Below the pieces are notes generated by a model. The model did no database searches. It was not told the DNA's origin and saw nothing but the letters and a program-made list of their open reading frames with translations. From NCBI RefSeq assembly GCF_949987515.2, contig NC_082696.1, positions 1,263,501 to 1,327,500 on the forward strand: DNA of 64,000 nt, read 5' to 3'. Positions 46,020-57,425 of the stretch are shown piece after piece. The DNA comes from Delphinus delphis (lineage: Eukaryota > Chordata > Mammalia > Artiodactyla > Delphinidae). How positions within the stretch are numbered: the stretch's first letter is position 1; each line of letters begins with the position of its first letter. A program made the position numbers and the translations under genes.

Positions 46020-47700
46020 TCTGCAAGTTGGGGAAAAAACCCACAAAATGATCCTAGAGGTAAGCACAGATATTCGGGAAGAAGTGAAGAATGCCAAAAA
46101 GTGTAAATGTAAACAAGTATTAACTGTTTAAAACAACTATAATAATGTAGTGTGAGTTTTATAAGGTTTGTATAAGTAAAATCTTATAAGAGCAGTAAAT
46201 TCAGTTAACTTTTGGAAACGTCTTGCATTTTCAAGGAAATATTAAAAGCACTCATTTAAAAATTAATTACTCAAGAATGCATATTGTAATCTCTAGGGCA
46301 ATTGCTAAAATAATATTAACAAAAAGTAATAAAAGCGAAAAATCAATTGATGAAAATAATTGCTTTATCTGAAATAAAACAAGAAAGATGGAACAAAGAA
46401 AAACAGATGAGAGGAGTAAAATCATATTGTAAAATGGTAGACTTAAACACAATTATATCAGTAGCAATATTAAATATGAAAACTGAACAATCCAATTAAA
46501 ATGCAAAGATTCTCTGTATCCAAATAAAGAAAAACACAAGTACCCAACAATGTGTAGATTGCAGGAGGCTCATTTTAAATAAAAGGCTGCAGAGAGATTG
46601 AAATGGAATGGATGTAAAGCGGGAGCCGTAAAAACATCCTCCAAGAGGCAGCTGGTGTAGCTGCATCAGCATGAGAGTGTTGATCTTCATAAATGCAAGA
46701 TAATATTAAATATTACTAAAGATAAAGGGGACATTTCATAAAGAAAACAGGAAGATAGAAAACTCATAATTTCATGTGCACCTAAATAAGATGGTTAAAC
46801 AAGGATAAGAGAAAAACTTGACATTGTTAAATGGAGAAAGGAAGTATCCACAAGCATAGTTGAAGATTTTAGTGAATCTCCATCAGAGGCTGACGGAATG
46901 AACAGATCACAGAAAAAGTGTGAAAATAGATTTAAAGGACATAATTGAATTTTCTTAATTGACATGTATAGAACAATAGACCCAGCATTGCAGTATAAAC
47001 TCTCTTTTTCAGATGATCAAGAAACATTTATTAAAACAGGCAGGGCCATAAGGCATGTCTCAACAGATTAAAAATAAATAAATAAGTAAATAAAATTACA
47101 CAAAGTACGTTTTCCTGCACAAAGCAATCTCACTATAACCCAACAACAGAAAGATAACTAAAATAATTGCACATCACACTTCTATACTATTTAGGAGTAA
47201 AAGAAGTATAATGGAAATTAGAAAATATTTTTAATTGAAAGATAAAAAAATATGGCATATCAAAACTTGTGGGATGCAGGTAAGAAGTGTTCAGAGAAAA
47301 TGTTATAGCTTTTAGTGCATATATTTAACAGGAAGAAAAAATTGCAATAAAAAAGCTAAGCTTCGGGCTTCCCTGGTGGCGCAGTGGTTGAGAGTCTGCC
47401 TGCCGATGCAGGGGACATGGGTTCGTGCCCTGGTCTGGGAAGATCCCACATGCCGCGGAGCGGCTGGGCCCGTGAGCCACGGCCGCTGAGCCTGCGCGTC
47501 CGGAGCCTGTGCTCCGCAGCGGGAGAGGCCACAACAGTGAGAGGCCCGCGTACAGCTTAAAAAAAAAAAAAGAAAGAAAAGCTAAGCTTCCACCCCTAGA
47601 AGCTAGAAAAAGCATGGCAAATTAAACCCAAAGACAGAAGGAAGGAAATTATAAGCTAAGATGAGAAATTAAGAATCTTTTGCATGAGCAGATATGAGTC
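46020..47700 (+). mobile_element. Old L1, sense, interrupted by a SINE
   Basis: Sense L1M sequence of the ORF1/ORF2 boundary and endonuclease-RT region ('aagagcagtaaattcagtta', 'gtagacttaaacacaattat', 'gcaggaggctcattttaaat'). It continues on both sides of the SINE at 47365-47576. Heavily mutated. It may be the same original element as the L1 at 44.8-45.9 kb, rearranged. Confidence 0.55.
47365..47576 (+). mobile_element. CHR-type SINE with 14-bp TSD
   Basis: Complete copy. The tail is aaaaaaaaaaaa followed by gaaagaaaa. Flanked by aaaagctaagcttc at 47351-47364 and 47577-47590, a perfect 14-bp target-site duplication, the longest among the SINEs here. Confidence 0.97.
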
Positions 47701-49527
47701 TGATTTTCCAAAGTCAAATTGTTTCTAGTTGAAGATCAACCAAATTGCTTGTTCATTCACAGGATTGTATGTTCCGAGTACTGGTTAAGCTCTGCACAGA
47801 ATACAAATTGCCCAGTCAGCTGGAGAGTTAGAATGAGCACGTTAACAGTTCAGGAGAAGCACAGGAGAATAACAGTTTCAGGGATAAAATCTGAAGGCTC
47901 GCAATAACCCCAGGAGCCATGCTGCATGTCCTCTGGCATTCCAGAGCGGATCCCTGTGATGAAGGGCAGGGCTGGGGGGCAGGTGGTTGGGCCCAACATC
48001 CTCTGTGCTGAGAGCAGGTGGCCTCCTGGGCTCCCAGGTGTGCACAGGTGTGACACCTCTACTCCACTCCGCAAGCTGGCTCCCTGTCACTTTCATCTGG
48101 CCCTCTGGCCACCGCTGCCTCCATGCCGGGTGGGGAAGATAAACATCACTGTTGCCACTTTAAAGAGGAAGAATCACAGATGGAGACAGGTGTGGTGAAT
48201 GGTGGTCAGAAGTCCAGGTCAGGACTTAGGGTGCATTTCCTGACCTGTCCTTCTCGTCACAGAGGCCACCCCAGGGATAAGCACTTAGGGCTCAGAAGAG
48301 GTCAGGAGGCCATGCGCCAGAGAGCATTTACAGGGGATGGTGGAGGATGTGGGCTGGGGCCGGACTGGGCAGTGGAGGGGGTCTCGAGGAAGCGGGTATG
48401 GGGCAGCACCGCCCAGAAGCCCCTCATATCGATGCACACAGGACAGAAACCTGGGCAGCGGCTCCTTTGTCACATCTGACCTCCCAAGACATGCACAAAA
48501 ATTGTTTTTCTTTTGTTTATAAAACTTACTAATTAGGTAAAACTCTCAGCTTTAGTTGTCACACACTTTTCAGCACCAAGTGCCTCCCTTGTGACAACCC
48601 GGCCCAAGTGTGTTCTGTCATCCGAGAGGGACTGGCCTGAAGCCTGCACATCCTGGGGCGACGGGTCCGCACACCCTCTCCACGGAGGGGAGTGGGGGAG
48701 GCTCGGGCAGCGGACCCCACAGGCTGGACCGAGGTCATCCAGGGTCTTTTACAGTGTGTATTTTAACGTCCAGCAGAGGTAACCTGTGCCCACAGAGGAA
48801 CATCAATCGTGCTTTAATGCGGCAGCGGGTCCTTACTTATTCCAGACGTAGCCTCCCCGGGACACCGTGCCAGGCTACAATAACAAGGAATAACCGAGCT
48901 CCAGCCCTGTTGTGAAATGCAAATCCTAGATTTTAAAATGTTTTTCAACATAAAGTCATGGGAATGGAAGTTCAAACACCAAAACAAAGTTATATAAGAG
49001 GAGTAATAAATTAAAGATGTGCAGAGGCAGTTGCGGCTGGAAAGCATCACCCACAGCCCACGTGGCTCTCTTGCCCACGTGGCCACGTAAGAAAGGCCAC
49101 CGCCACTGTTTATTTAGAATTTATACCATGCATAACGCCACTGCCTCGCAAATCTCTGCTTAGGCATTTTGACAAAAGTTTAGAAAAGCAGAGAGAATTA
49201 ACCGTTGTAGTTCATTTTTTCATAACTGGCTCAGCAAACAAAAGAAAAACACTGCAAAAGTATTTTGCTGCTGAGGCTACAGTAATTAGGGAAGTTATAT
49301 AATGCTCACAGTTGTAGCAGTTTTCATGACTCAGGGAGGTAATACCATGAAGGCAATTCATGGACGTCCTGCCAAAGAACACGTACAAATGTTTACCTCC
49401 TCTTGTGCCCCAAGGTGTGAAACTTAATGGATGCTTTGCAGTGATGACATACTTTGGTTTTATGTTTTATAAAATTCTCAAGTAGCAGTGAAGTAAGTTT
49501 TTCCAATCCTTGCCCAGATACTATGGG
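47701..49527. other. Unassigned, GC-rich 48.0-48.9 kb
   Basis: Frames up to 118 codons, none recognised. The GC-richer middle lowers stop density. 48150-48200 has a weak MIR-like feel. No gene supported. Confidence 0.4.
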
Positions 49528-49680
49528 CTGTTTGACCTTGGGCAATTCTCTTCTCCTCTCAGAGCCTCTGTTTACTCATTTCTAAAAAGAAATAATAATA
49601 GTGCCTGCCTCATAGGAATGTCGTGGATGTTTATAGAAGTAATACATTGAAAACCATCTGAGTACAGGGCTTTCAGTGAG
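49528..49680 (+). mobile_element. MIR SINE, sense
   Basis: 'tgtttgaccttgggcaattc', 'tcagagcctctgtttactca', 'aataataatagtgcctgcct' and 'cataggaatgtcgtggatgt' follow the MIR core and 3' half in order. Confidence 0.88.
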
Positions 49681-49950
49681 ATCTGTATTGATTCGTCTTT
49701 CTTACAGGTTACAATACCATGTGTGGTCAGCTTTCTTTTTCAGTCACTTTTGTTATAAACCGGGATACAGGGAGTCAAGAGTGTTGAGGTAGGAAGTGAT
49801 TACTGCAACTTCAAGTAAAATGATCAAGCCTTGGGAGTGAAGGAACCCCCTGGTCCTCTTGTGGATGCAGATACTGGCCAGTCCAGACGGAAGGAAGAGC
49901 AAACTCAAGGCTTCGGGACAAGCGCATGTTTGGTTAAAGTGTCAGAAAGG

Positions 49951-50163
49951 GGCTTCCCTGGTGGCACAGTGGTTGAGAGTCCGCCTGCCGATGCAGGGGA
50001 CGCGGGTTCGGGCCCCGGTCCGGGAGGGTCCCACATGCCGCGGGGCGGCTGGGCCCGTGAGCCATGGCCTCTGAGCCTGCGCGTCCGGAGCCTGTGCTCT
50101 GTGGCGGGAGAGGCCACGACAGTGAGAGGCCCGCAGGCCCGCGTACCACAAAAAAAAAAAAAA
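49951..50163 (+). mobile_element. CHR-type SINE with internal small duplication
   Basis: Full-length copy. Flanks agtgtcagaaagg (49938-49950) and agtatcagaaagg (50164-50176) form a 13-bp target-site duplication with one mismatch. Near the 3' end ggcccgc is tandemly doubled (50128-50142), unlike the other copies. Confidence 0.96.
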
Positions 50164-50176
50164 AGTATCAGAAAGG

Positions 50177-50828
50177 AGGACCACATGGGTAGGGCAAAAA
50201 AGAACAAGGGGCGGGGCATCATGGGAAAAGAGGTAACTTAGCCAAAGAAAAGAGATGGTATGCTCAAAAAAGGTGGTGGGTTTAAGGGAAAGCACTCTAC
50301 CCCTGGGCATGAAGGGGGAACAGAAGGCACAGTCACAACCCCAGGAGGCCACGGCTTCTGGTGACTCAGTGGATGGGACCTGTGGTCAGGGGAGGAGCAG
50401 CCCTACCCTTGATGTAGAAGGAGGGAGAAAGAACAGGGTCCCATCTTCGCTCTCCCACACCCTGATTTCCTGCTGGTGTCAACTCCCACTCTAACCATAG
50501 CAGAAACCAGAGGGCAAGGGACCCTGTAGATAAAGGTCATAAAGGTCAGCCTCCCAGCACACAGTGGATGCAAAGACTGGACAGTTGATCAAGAGCGGCA
50601 AACAGAAAACATCCCGTGTTGGAAGCTGAGGTCGTGGGGAGGCTTAGACCGTGCAAAGTCCTGTGGGTCCTGTGGTGGATCTCACTCCAGCCAAGCAGAA
50701 GCTGTAGGGGCCCAAGTCTGGGGCCTGAGTGCATCTGACTTGACTATCAGCAAAATCCTCCCGGCTGCTGTGTCGAGAAGACCGAGGACCAGAGGACGGA
50801 GCAGTGAGGTCACTGGGAGGCTCTTACA
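50177..50828. other. Unassigned non-coding sequence
   Basis: No repeat or coding signal recognised. Confidence 0.4.
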
Positions 50829-50878
50829 GCTGTGGCGCAGGGGCTTAGTTGCTCCACGGCATGTGGGATCTTCCCATA
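50829..50878 (-). mobile_element. Fragment of an older CHR-related SINE
   Basis: Minus strand reads gggaagatcccacatgccgt then ggagcaactaagcccctgcg. The body resembles the full copies at first but then has 'agcaactaagccc', the older artiodactyl/CHR branch. About 50 bp only, truncated at both ends. Confidence 0.65.
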
Positions 50879-50999
50879 AGAAGAAAGAAAACAAGTAGAA
50901 ACCAAATTATAAAATGACAGAGAAGCCCTAACACAGCAATAATTATATTAGAAACAATCATGACATCCAGAGACCCGAGACGGCAAGGAGGCGGCCGTG

Positions 51000-51260
51000 A
51001 GCAGTGAGGATGCACGAGAATTGTCGACTGCAAATTGTATATCCGAAAAAAATTACTTTGAGAAATTACCGGAAATAGAGACATATTCAGATGAAGAAAA
51101 AGTGAAAAGAATTTATTGCTAGCATATCCTCAAAGGCTGGCTAAAGCAAAATTTTCAATCATAAAGAAAATGATAAAATAAAGAATCTTAAAACCACAGG
51201 ATGGAAGAAGGAACGATAGAAAGAGCAGAACTATGGGTATTTACAGTATTCCAGCTCCAG
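51000..51260 (+). mobile_element. L1/HAL1-like fragment
   Basis: 'agagacatattcagatgaag', 'aaagtgaaaagaatttattg' and 'aaaggctggctaaagc' resemble the L1M/HAL1 upstream region (as at 25.8-26.6 kb). Confidence 0.5.
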
Positions 51261-52147
51261 CATCATATGTGTGTGTATCTGCTGCTCAGTGATGCTCCAG
51301 AAACACCTTTACGCACGTGCATCCTTCCTAGTACTGATGTTTAGTTCCCAAGGACTGAGTACTATGACTCTGAGACGATGCTTCAAAACAACAGCAGCTG
51401 TTCTTCCTGGAAAAGCCCGGAGGTGGGAAGACCAGTGGCATGAGCTCTGTCTACCTGTGCGGTTCTGGGGGCGCATGGTGACAGCTTCAGGGTCTGGAGG
51501 GGAGAGCTGCTGTTGGTGGAGTCACCATAGATTTGCGTGAGAGAGACATGCTCGCATCTCTTTTGTTAGTGAGAAGTAATACACGAGTGGCCTTTGTTAA
51601 AACATAGCACTACTGTTGGGAATAAAAAGACATTCTTAGAGCCCCTGACAAGTTTCTCACGGCAAAGAGCACAGGAGGCGTGCTAGGTCCAGTCTGTGTG
51701 CTAAAGGTGCTTGCACGCCTGGGTTCTAAGTAACGACACATGTTGTCCGTTTCTACTCACAACTTGAGAAAACGTCTTGCTAGCTAAGAAGCTAGTTAAA
51801 TGCTGTAGTGAACCAGATGGTTTTATTTATATAACTTACATGGAAACAAGCTAAGAATAGACTTTTTTTGTCATTTGGACATTTGCTTGTGCCTCTTTCC
51901 AACTTCTCCTAATGATAATTTTATGATTCATGAGTCAGTGTTCATGGCGGGGTGTGTGTCTGGGTCCTGACAAAACAAAAGAAATTTGTTCCCTGGGCCT
52001 TGCACTCTGTTTTTGGGTTCACCCCAAAGCAGAGGGGGTGCTCACATCCCCTTTAGCAGAGAAGACCCCGGAAGCCCCCCTTTGGTGTAGACACTCTGCC
52101 CCCCGGAGCTCAGCGTTTGGGGAAGAGCAGGGGCTCTGGGGGATTAG
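51261..52147. other. Unassigned non-coding sequence
   Basis: No feature recognised. Short complementary words ctagctaag/gctag lie near 51780, too small to weigh. Confidence 0.35.
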
Positions 52148-52262
52148 AGCTAGGATCAGCAAACTTTTTCTGTCAAGGGCCAGGAATATAGATTTCAGGC
52201 TTTGTGAGCCATGTAGCCCTAACAAGGGGCTAGATCTACTCTGCTTATGCAAACCCAGTAAG
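52148..52262 (-). mobile_element. hAT-Charlie type DNA transposon remnant
   Basis: 'gatcagcaaactttttctgt', 'caagggccaggaatatagat' and 'caggctttgtgagccatgta' match one end of the common 'cggcaaactttttctgtaaagggccag...ggctttgcgggcc' non-autonomous hAT family, MER1-like as far as I recall. The other terminal inverted repeat is missing. Confidence 0.75.
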
Positions 52263-52554
52263 TCTGTGGTCCCAGCCCACCGCCTTCACTAAATCTTCTA
52301 CAAGCTCAGGGTGCAGGTGGCATGGCTTTTGGATGTCCCGAGAGGGGAGAGGGCTAACACAGCAGTGGGTGGGGTGAGTTTCTGTTCCACCTTGTCACAA
52401 AGCCACATGCAGCTCTGAAGCCTGAGTGTTCTGAGCCCCAGCCGTGCGGGGGAAGCCTGTGGTGTAGACACAACTCGGTTTCCATCAGGATCTACTCCAT
52501 TACAGGATCTCACGCTCCTGACTTGGTCTGCGTTAATCTATATTGTTTCTTTCC
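52263..52554. other. Unassigned non-coding sequence
   Basis: No feature recognised. Confidence 0.35.
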
Positions 52555-52905
52555 TTCTTTATTCCATAAATTTTGCATTCAATAAATATTCATTAAACAC
52601 TTTCTATTTTTTTAACATCTTTATTGGAGTATAATTGCTTTACAATGGTGTGTTAGTTTCAGCTTTATAACAAAGTGAATCAGTTATACATATACATATG
52701 TTCCCATATCTCTTCCCTCTTGCGTCTCCCTCCCTCCCACCCTCCCTATCCCACCCCTCTAGGTGGTCACAAAGCACGAGCTCATCTCCCTGTGCTATTT
52801 ACACTTTCTATTTTTGATCATTGCTTTACATATTAAAAACAAAAATGAATTAGACATAAACCTTGCCCTCAAGAAATTTCCAGCCTAGTAAAAGGAGACC
52901 TATTG
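52555..52905 (-). mobile_element. L2 3' end, split by an L1
   Basis: 'ttcaataaatattcattaaa' (52569-52588 area) continues after the nested L1 as 'gacataaaccttgccctcaa gaaatttccagcctag', the L2 antisense plan. Confidence 0.65.
52612..52800 (-). mobile_element. Short L1 tail inserted in L2, 15-bp TSD
   Basis: About 190 bp: T-rich tail, aacatctttattggagtata, ending at 'atctccctgtgctattt'. Flanked by acactttctattttt at 52597-52611 and 52801-52815, a perfect 15-bp target-site duplication. Confidence 0.95.
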
Positions 52906-53274
52906 GTGTTTAAGTTCAAATAGTGAAAGTTTGGGTAGTAGGAGTAGCTATAACTTCTCAGATCTTTCCACATTTAACCCCACTGTCACTGAACATGCAA
53001 AGCCAATAAAATCTCATGCCAAGCAAAGTATCATTTCTTTTAAGTTAACTTGTTTCTCTCTGAAAGAATCTTGAATTATCTCTATTTTCTCTGGCTCCCA
53101 ATACATCCATCCCAGATAGTTTGAAATTTAGGAGCCACGTCTCGGTCTAGGTTATTATAGATACATCACTGTTGGTCACTCAGTGATCTCTGAGGACCTG
53201 TGCCTTCCTTTGGCCCCAAGGGATACTCTCCTAGAACGTGCTGGGCATGTGTACCCACAGTAAAGGACGTGCTG
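52906..53274. other. Unassigned non-coding sequence
   Basis: No feature recognised. Confidence 0.35.
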
Positions 53275-53408
53275 TAGGGCAAAGGGCACCCACTGGGGGT
53301 CAGATTGTCTGGTTTTAATCCTGGCCCTGCCACTATGAATGATCCTGGACCTCTTCGTTAAACCCACCATGACTCAGTTTCCTCATCTGTAAAATGAAGC
53401 AATGACAC
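53275..53408 (+). mobile_element. MIR SINE, sense
   Basis: 'tcagattgtctggttttaat', 'cctggccctgccactatgaa' and 'actcagtttcctcatctgta aaatgaag' follow the MIR head, core and tail. Confidence 0.88.
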
Positions 53409-53638
53409 CGACTCAACAGCAGTTTAGGGTCCAGGAAGCACTAGCCAATGTTAGTGATTGGTACCCTGTTCTCTTCACTGGGAACTTCTGTGAGATGCAT
53501 GTGTGTTGTCTCTTAGCATCTCTCACATTTCCACGGTTTTCCCCTTTTGCACCATGTTTGAAACAAATCCCCAGCATTTTCCAACTCACCAAGTATTCTT
53601 TAGTTATGATCATTGATTGAAATAAATGTTAATAATGT

Positions 53639-53640
<2 letters not shown>

Positions 53641-53678
<38 letters not shown>
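53641..53678. repeat. (CA)n microsatellite
   Basis: Nineteen perfect AC units, 38 bp, uninterrupted. Confidence 0.98.
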
Positions 53679-53679
<1 letters not shown>

Positions 53680-53814
53680 AAATATCCATCAGGCCCAGAA
53701 TGTTTTTACAGATGCGTATTCTGCTCATCCTCAGATGTGCAAATAACTCTACACTTATATATAAATTTTTCCAGAAACCAAAAAATGAAGACTACTCCCC
53801 AAATCATTAATCTG

Positions 53815-55485
53815 ACGCCAAAATCTTAACACAACCAAGTAACAGTACAAGAAACGAAAATTACCCACAAATCTGATTGATGGATACAGATGCAAAACTA
53901 CTCAACAAAATATTGAAAACAAAACTCAGAAATATTAATTGAAACATTGAAAACCTATTAGTGTTCTTCAATATTACCATAGTAAGAAAATTAAGGAGAA
54001 AGAACTCCATGTGACTAAATTAATAGATGCAAAATAATAATTCAATATTCATTTATGATCTTTAAAATTGGTTAGCAAATAGGAATAGAAGGGAACACTC
54101 TTATCCCAGTGAGGAATAGCTTACTGCAATAACGCTTTCAAACATCAGACCTGTGGGGGATGTAAGAAGCATTTCCTTTATAAACCAGGAACAACTCCAG
54201 GACACTCCATGTCCCAGACTCTGTGCACGTCCTACCAGCAGAGCCGGAAGTAAAAGGTAGCAGCACTTGGAAGGAAGGCGTTGTCATTGTTCCCAAACTG
54301 CCTGATGGGTTACATGGAAAACAAGTAGCTTTGCTTATTTTTCAACAAACACTTCTGTAGTCCTCAATATTTGTCTGGCACTATTCTAGATGCTCTACTA
54401 GGAGAATGTAAAAAAGCTATTGATCACAACATAAAATGTCATTATGTATCCTTGCACCACCAGAAAGAAAAAGTATAACATGAAAATAAAGAAAAACAGC
54501 ATGTGTAATAGAAAATAAATAAATAAATATAGAAGGTACCTAACAAAAATTCCACAAGAAATAACTGGATAAAATTATAAATTGCTGAGGCATTATATTT
54601 TTAAAAAAGCCAACTGAATGGAAAGATTTACCAGGTTCATGCACAGAAATAGTCAATATTATGAAGATCTAAAATGTCTGCAAATAATTTATAGATTTAA
54701 TGCTCTTCTAATCAGAGACCCAGTGGATTCTTTATGAAACTTAACAAAATTGTCTAGGACTCAAAATAAAAAACAAAAGTCTTAAAATCGCTCAAAATGG
54801 GGGGAAAAAAGAAAGAAAAAGAAAAGATGAGGAAAATTACCTTGTAAGTTACCAGATTTGTTATAGATCAATACTTCTAAAACAATGTAATAGTGATATA
54901 CAGATGGACAAGTAACTTTACGTACAAAATCGAGACCCGAGGGTGATTAAGGGATGGGGGCGTTCATGTGGAAGTGAAATCACTGCAGCTACTTTGGAAA
55001 ACAACTTGGCATCGCTCACGGGTGAAGTTGGAGGCCTGGCAGTTCCACTCTTGGGTATCTTGTCTAGAAAATCTCTTGCACATGGGCAAAAGGGGACAGA
55101 TACACAAATTTTCATAAACATAGAAGAGTAAAATTTTGAAAAATCTCACAAAACAGGAAAATATGTGAATAGTGATATGTTCGTTGATGTACCTCATATA
55201 CAAAAATGAAAATAAATAAGCAATATCTACACACCTCAATGTGAGTAAATCTCACAAGCAAAATGTTTACTATTAAAAGCAAGTCACGAACATACAATGT
55301 AAGAGTCTACTTTATAAATTTTAAAACATAGAAATTAATAACATATTGTATAAGGCTCCATGCAAATGCAGCAAAATAGAAATAAATGTTTGGGGAGGAT
55401 AAATACCAGTTCAGGAGGTGATTACTTCTGGAAAGGAGGCCTTGATCTGACAACACTTGTAACATTTATTTAGTTGTTACATTTC
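53815..55485 (+). mobile_element. Old L1, sense, ORF2 and 3' end pieces
   Basis: 'gatggatacagatgcaaaac' near 53879, 'aattaatagatgcaaaataa' near 54018, 'aagatctaaaatgtctgcaa' near 54663, 'ggaaaacaacttggcatcgc' near 54997, 'gttccactcttgggtatctt' near 55041. Words are in L1 ORF2 order with gaps; an unrelated L2-like patch lies at 54330-54410. All frames are broken. Confidence 0.6.
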
Positions 55486-57217
55486 TTTCTTAAGCCGGCA
55501 GCTAAGTACATGGGCATCTTTTATGTTATTATGTATATACCTTCTTTGAAATGTTTCATTATAATGTACCTTTAAAATAAATACCATTAGTTAGAGGGGC
55601 AAGAGGTTCCACTAGTGGGGAAAAAATAACAAATGAGGAATACATACAAACAGGAGATAGAATCTGAAATGAAAAACAAAACTAGGCTACTGTTTTTAAC
55701 GTATGCTATGAATAGAACTTGATCTCTAAACATGTATTGAAATAATGTCCAAAAGAAATACCACAAAACTAGCAGCGTTTTACTACGGTACAGTAATGAT
55801 GGTTCTTCTGCTTTTGTTTTCATTTCCATGCTTCTTTATAACTGCATTTCTTAAATATGCTGCTACTAGGCTCTCACTGGCACAAGATGAGAAATAGCCA
55901 GCTAAAGCGTCAAGCTAAGCAATTTTTTAAAAAGTTAATCAAACTTCGAAGTGGAGGCCACACCCCCTTTTCCATTCGACGCCCAGGAGAGCTCAGGCCT
56001 CATGAGCTCTTACCTCCGCATCTGGTTAAGAGTCAAGCTCACGACGCTCCCTCCCGGGCCTGTGTCTCTCCTCCGTAAACCCACGTGTGGGGTCCGTCTG
56101 TGCCTGTACTCCCTTGTTTCCACCCTGCCACTGCTGCCGGCCAGGGCCTGGCACGCAGTTGGTGCCCACAGTTCCTTACCTAAGGGAACGCCAGCTGACG
56201 GAGCTCTGGTCTGGATGGGGGCTGGCACGTGCCAAGCTGCGCGGGAAAGGCCACCATGACACCGCCCAGGGGCACCTCCTCCTTTTCCACCCTCGGGACC
56301 CCATCAGGGCAGGAAACGTGACCCAGCCTCTCCAGACAGCCATCTGTCATTCACTCTGCAGCCTCAGAAGAGAGAGCGTTTTGTTGCTTCCATTCCATGA
56401 AATGCACAGCAGGTCCTAAGTTCTTAAATGAATATTAATCTAATTTTAAATGCCTGATTCTCCTGAGTATTAAGGAAGGCACATATCTGGAGCTCCCACT
56501 GCTAACTGAGCAGCTCCCACTGCTAATAAACTTTAAAGTCTTTTTTCAACAGGTGGCCAGTGATAACACAGACCAAACTGACTCCTGTCACTCCACAGTT
56601 TAAAACCTTCAACTCTACAGTTTTTCAACCTTCGAAGTTTTTCAACTTGACCGCTCCCATCCTGGAATCTGTCCTGTGGCTGCAGGCTGGGCAGCCCCTC
56701 AAGTTCGGGCTGGGGCACCCGTGAGGCCTGGAAGCTCGGAGCCCACAGCTGCTGTGTGAACTCCCCTTAACTAATGATTCTCTTCAGCCCCCGCGTCATC
56801 CCAAGTGAGCTTCTCTACGGCAGAGGGTTGAGAAGGTGCTCTCGTTAGAGGCCTCGTGGCTTCCCTGCACAGTGGGGGTCTCAGGACGGACTCTCCCCCG
56901 AGGACTCTTCCTGCCATTGCAGCTCCAGTCTCTTCTGAGGCAGGGCGGACCGGCAGGGCTCTGGGAGGCTGCAGCAGGGCAGGGCACCCTCTGCTTCCAC
57001 GCGGGAACCCAGAGGGCACGGGCGGCAGGTTGGATCCACAGAATAAAGAGGGCGTTTCCATTCAAGCTGGTTCTCAGCCAGGCAGCTTGCTGACCCCAGA
57101 TGAACGGTGAGCTCTGACTCTCCCATCAAAACACAGTGCAGTCGAACGCTCTGTCCCTGACCTGTGATGTTAGCCCCATGCGGTGTCCAGGCAGGAAACG
57201 CAGGGACAGGAGGTAGA
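55486..57217. other. Unassigned; GC-rich 55.9-57.2 kb
   Basis: GC-richer block with overlapping frames up to 136 codons on both strands and no protein family recognised. No promoter-like CpG cluster is convincing. Confidence 0.4.
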
Positions 57218-57258
57218 GGGAGGGTGCCGCGGGTGGGGAGGTGGGAGGGGGAGGGGAG
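57218..57258 (+). other. G-quadruplex-capable G-rich tract
   Basis: At least six runs of three or more G within 41 bases on the plus strand, mostly with 1-2-base loops in its right half. Confidence 0.8.
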
Positions 57259-57267
57259 CAGTGACCG

Positions 57268-57425
57268 ATAACTGGGGTTATGTGATGGCATGTCCTAAAA
57301 CTGATTTCGGGGACAGTTGCACAACTCTGGAATATACTACAAGCTAATTGTATGCATTAAAAGCGTGCATTTTACAGTATGTGAATGATAGTTCAATAAA
57401 CTGTTATAAAAAACTTAAAAACAGA
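57268..57425 (+). mobile_element. Old L1 3' end, sense
   Basis: 'gggacagttgcacaactctg', 'gaatatactacaagctaatt', 'gcattttacagtatgtgaat' and 'agttcaataaactgttat' give the L1M 3' terminus. Confidence 0.72.
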
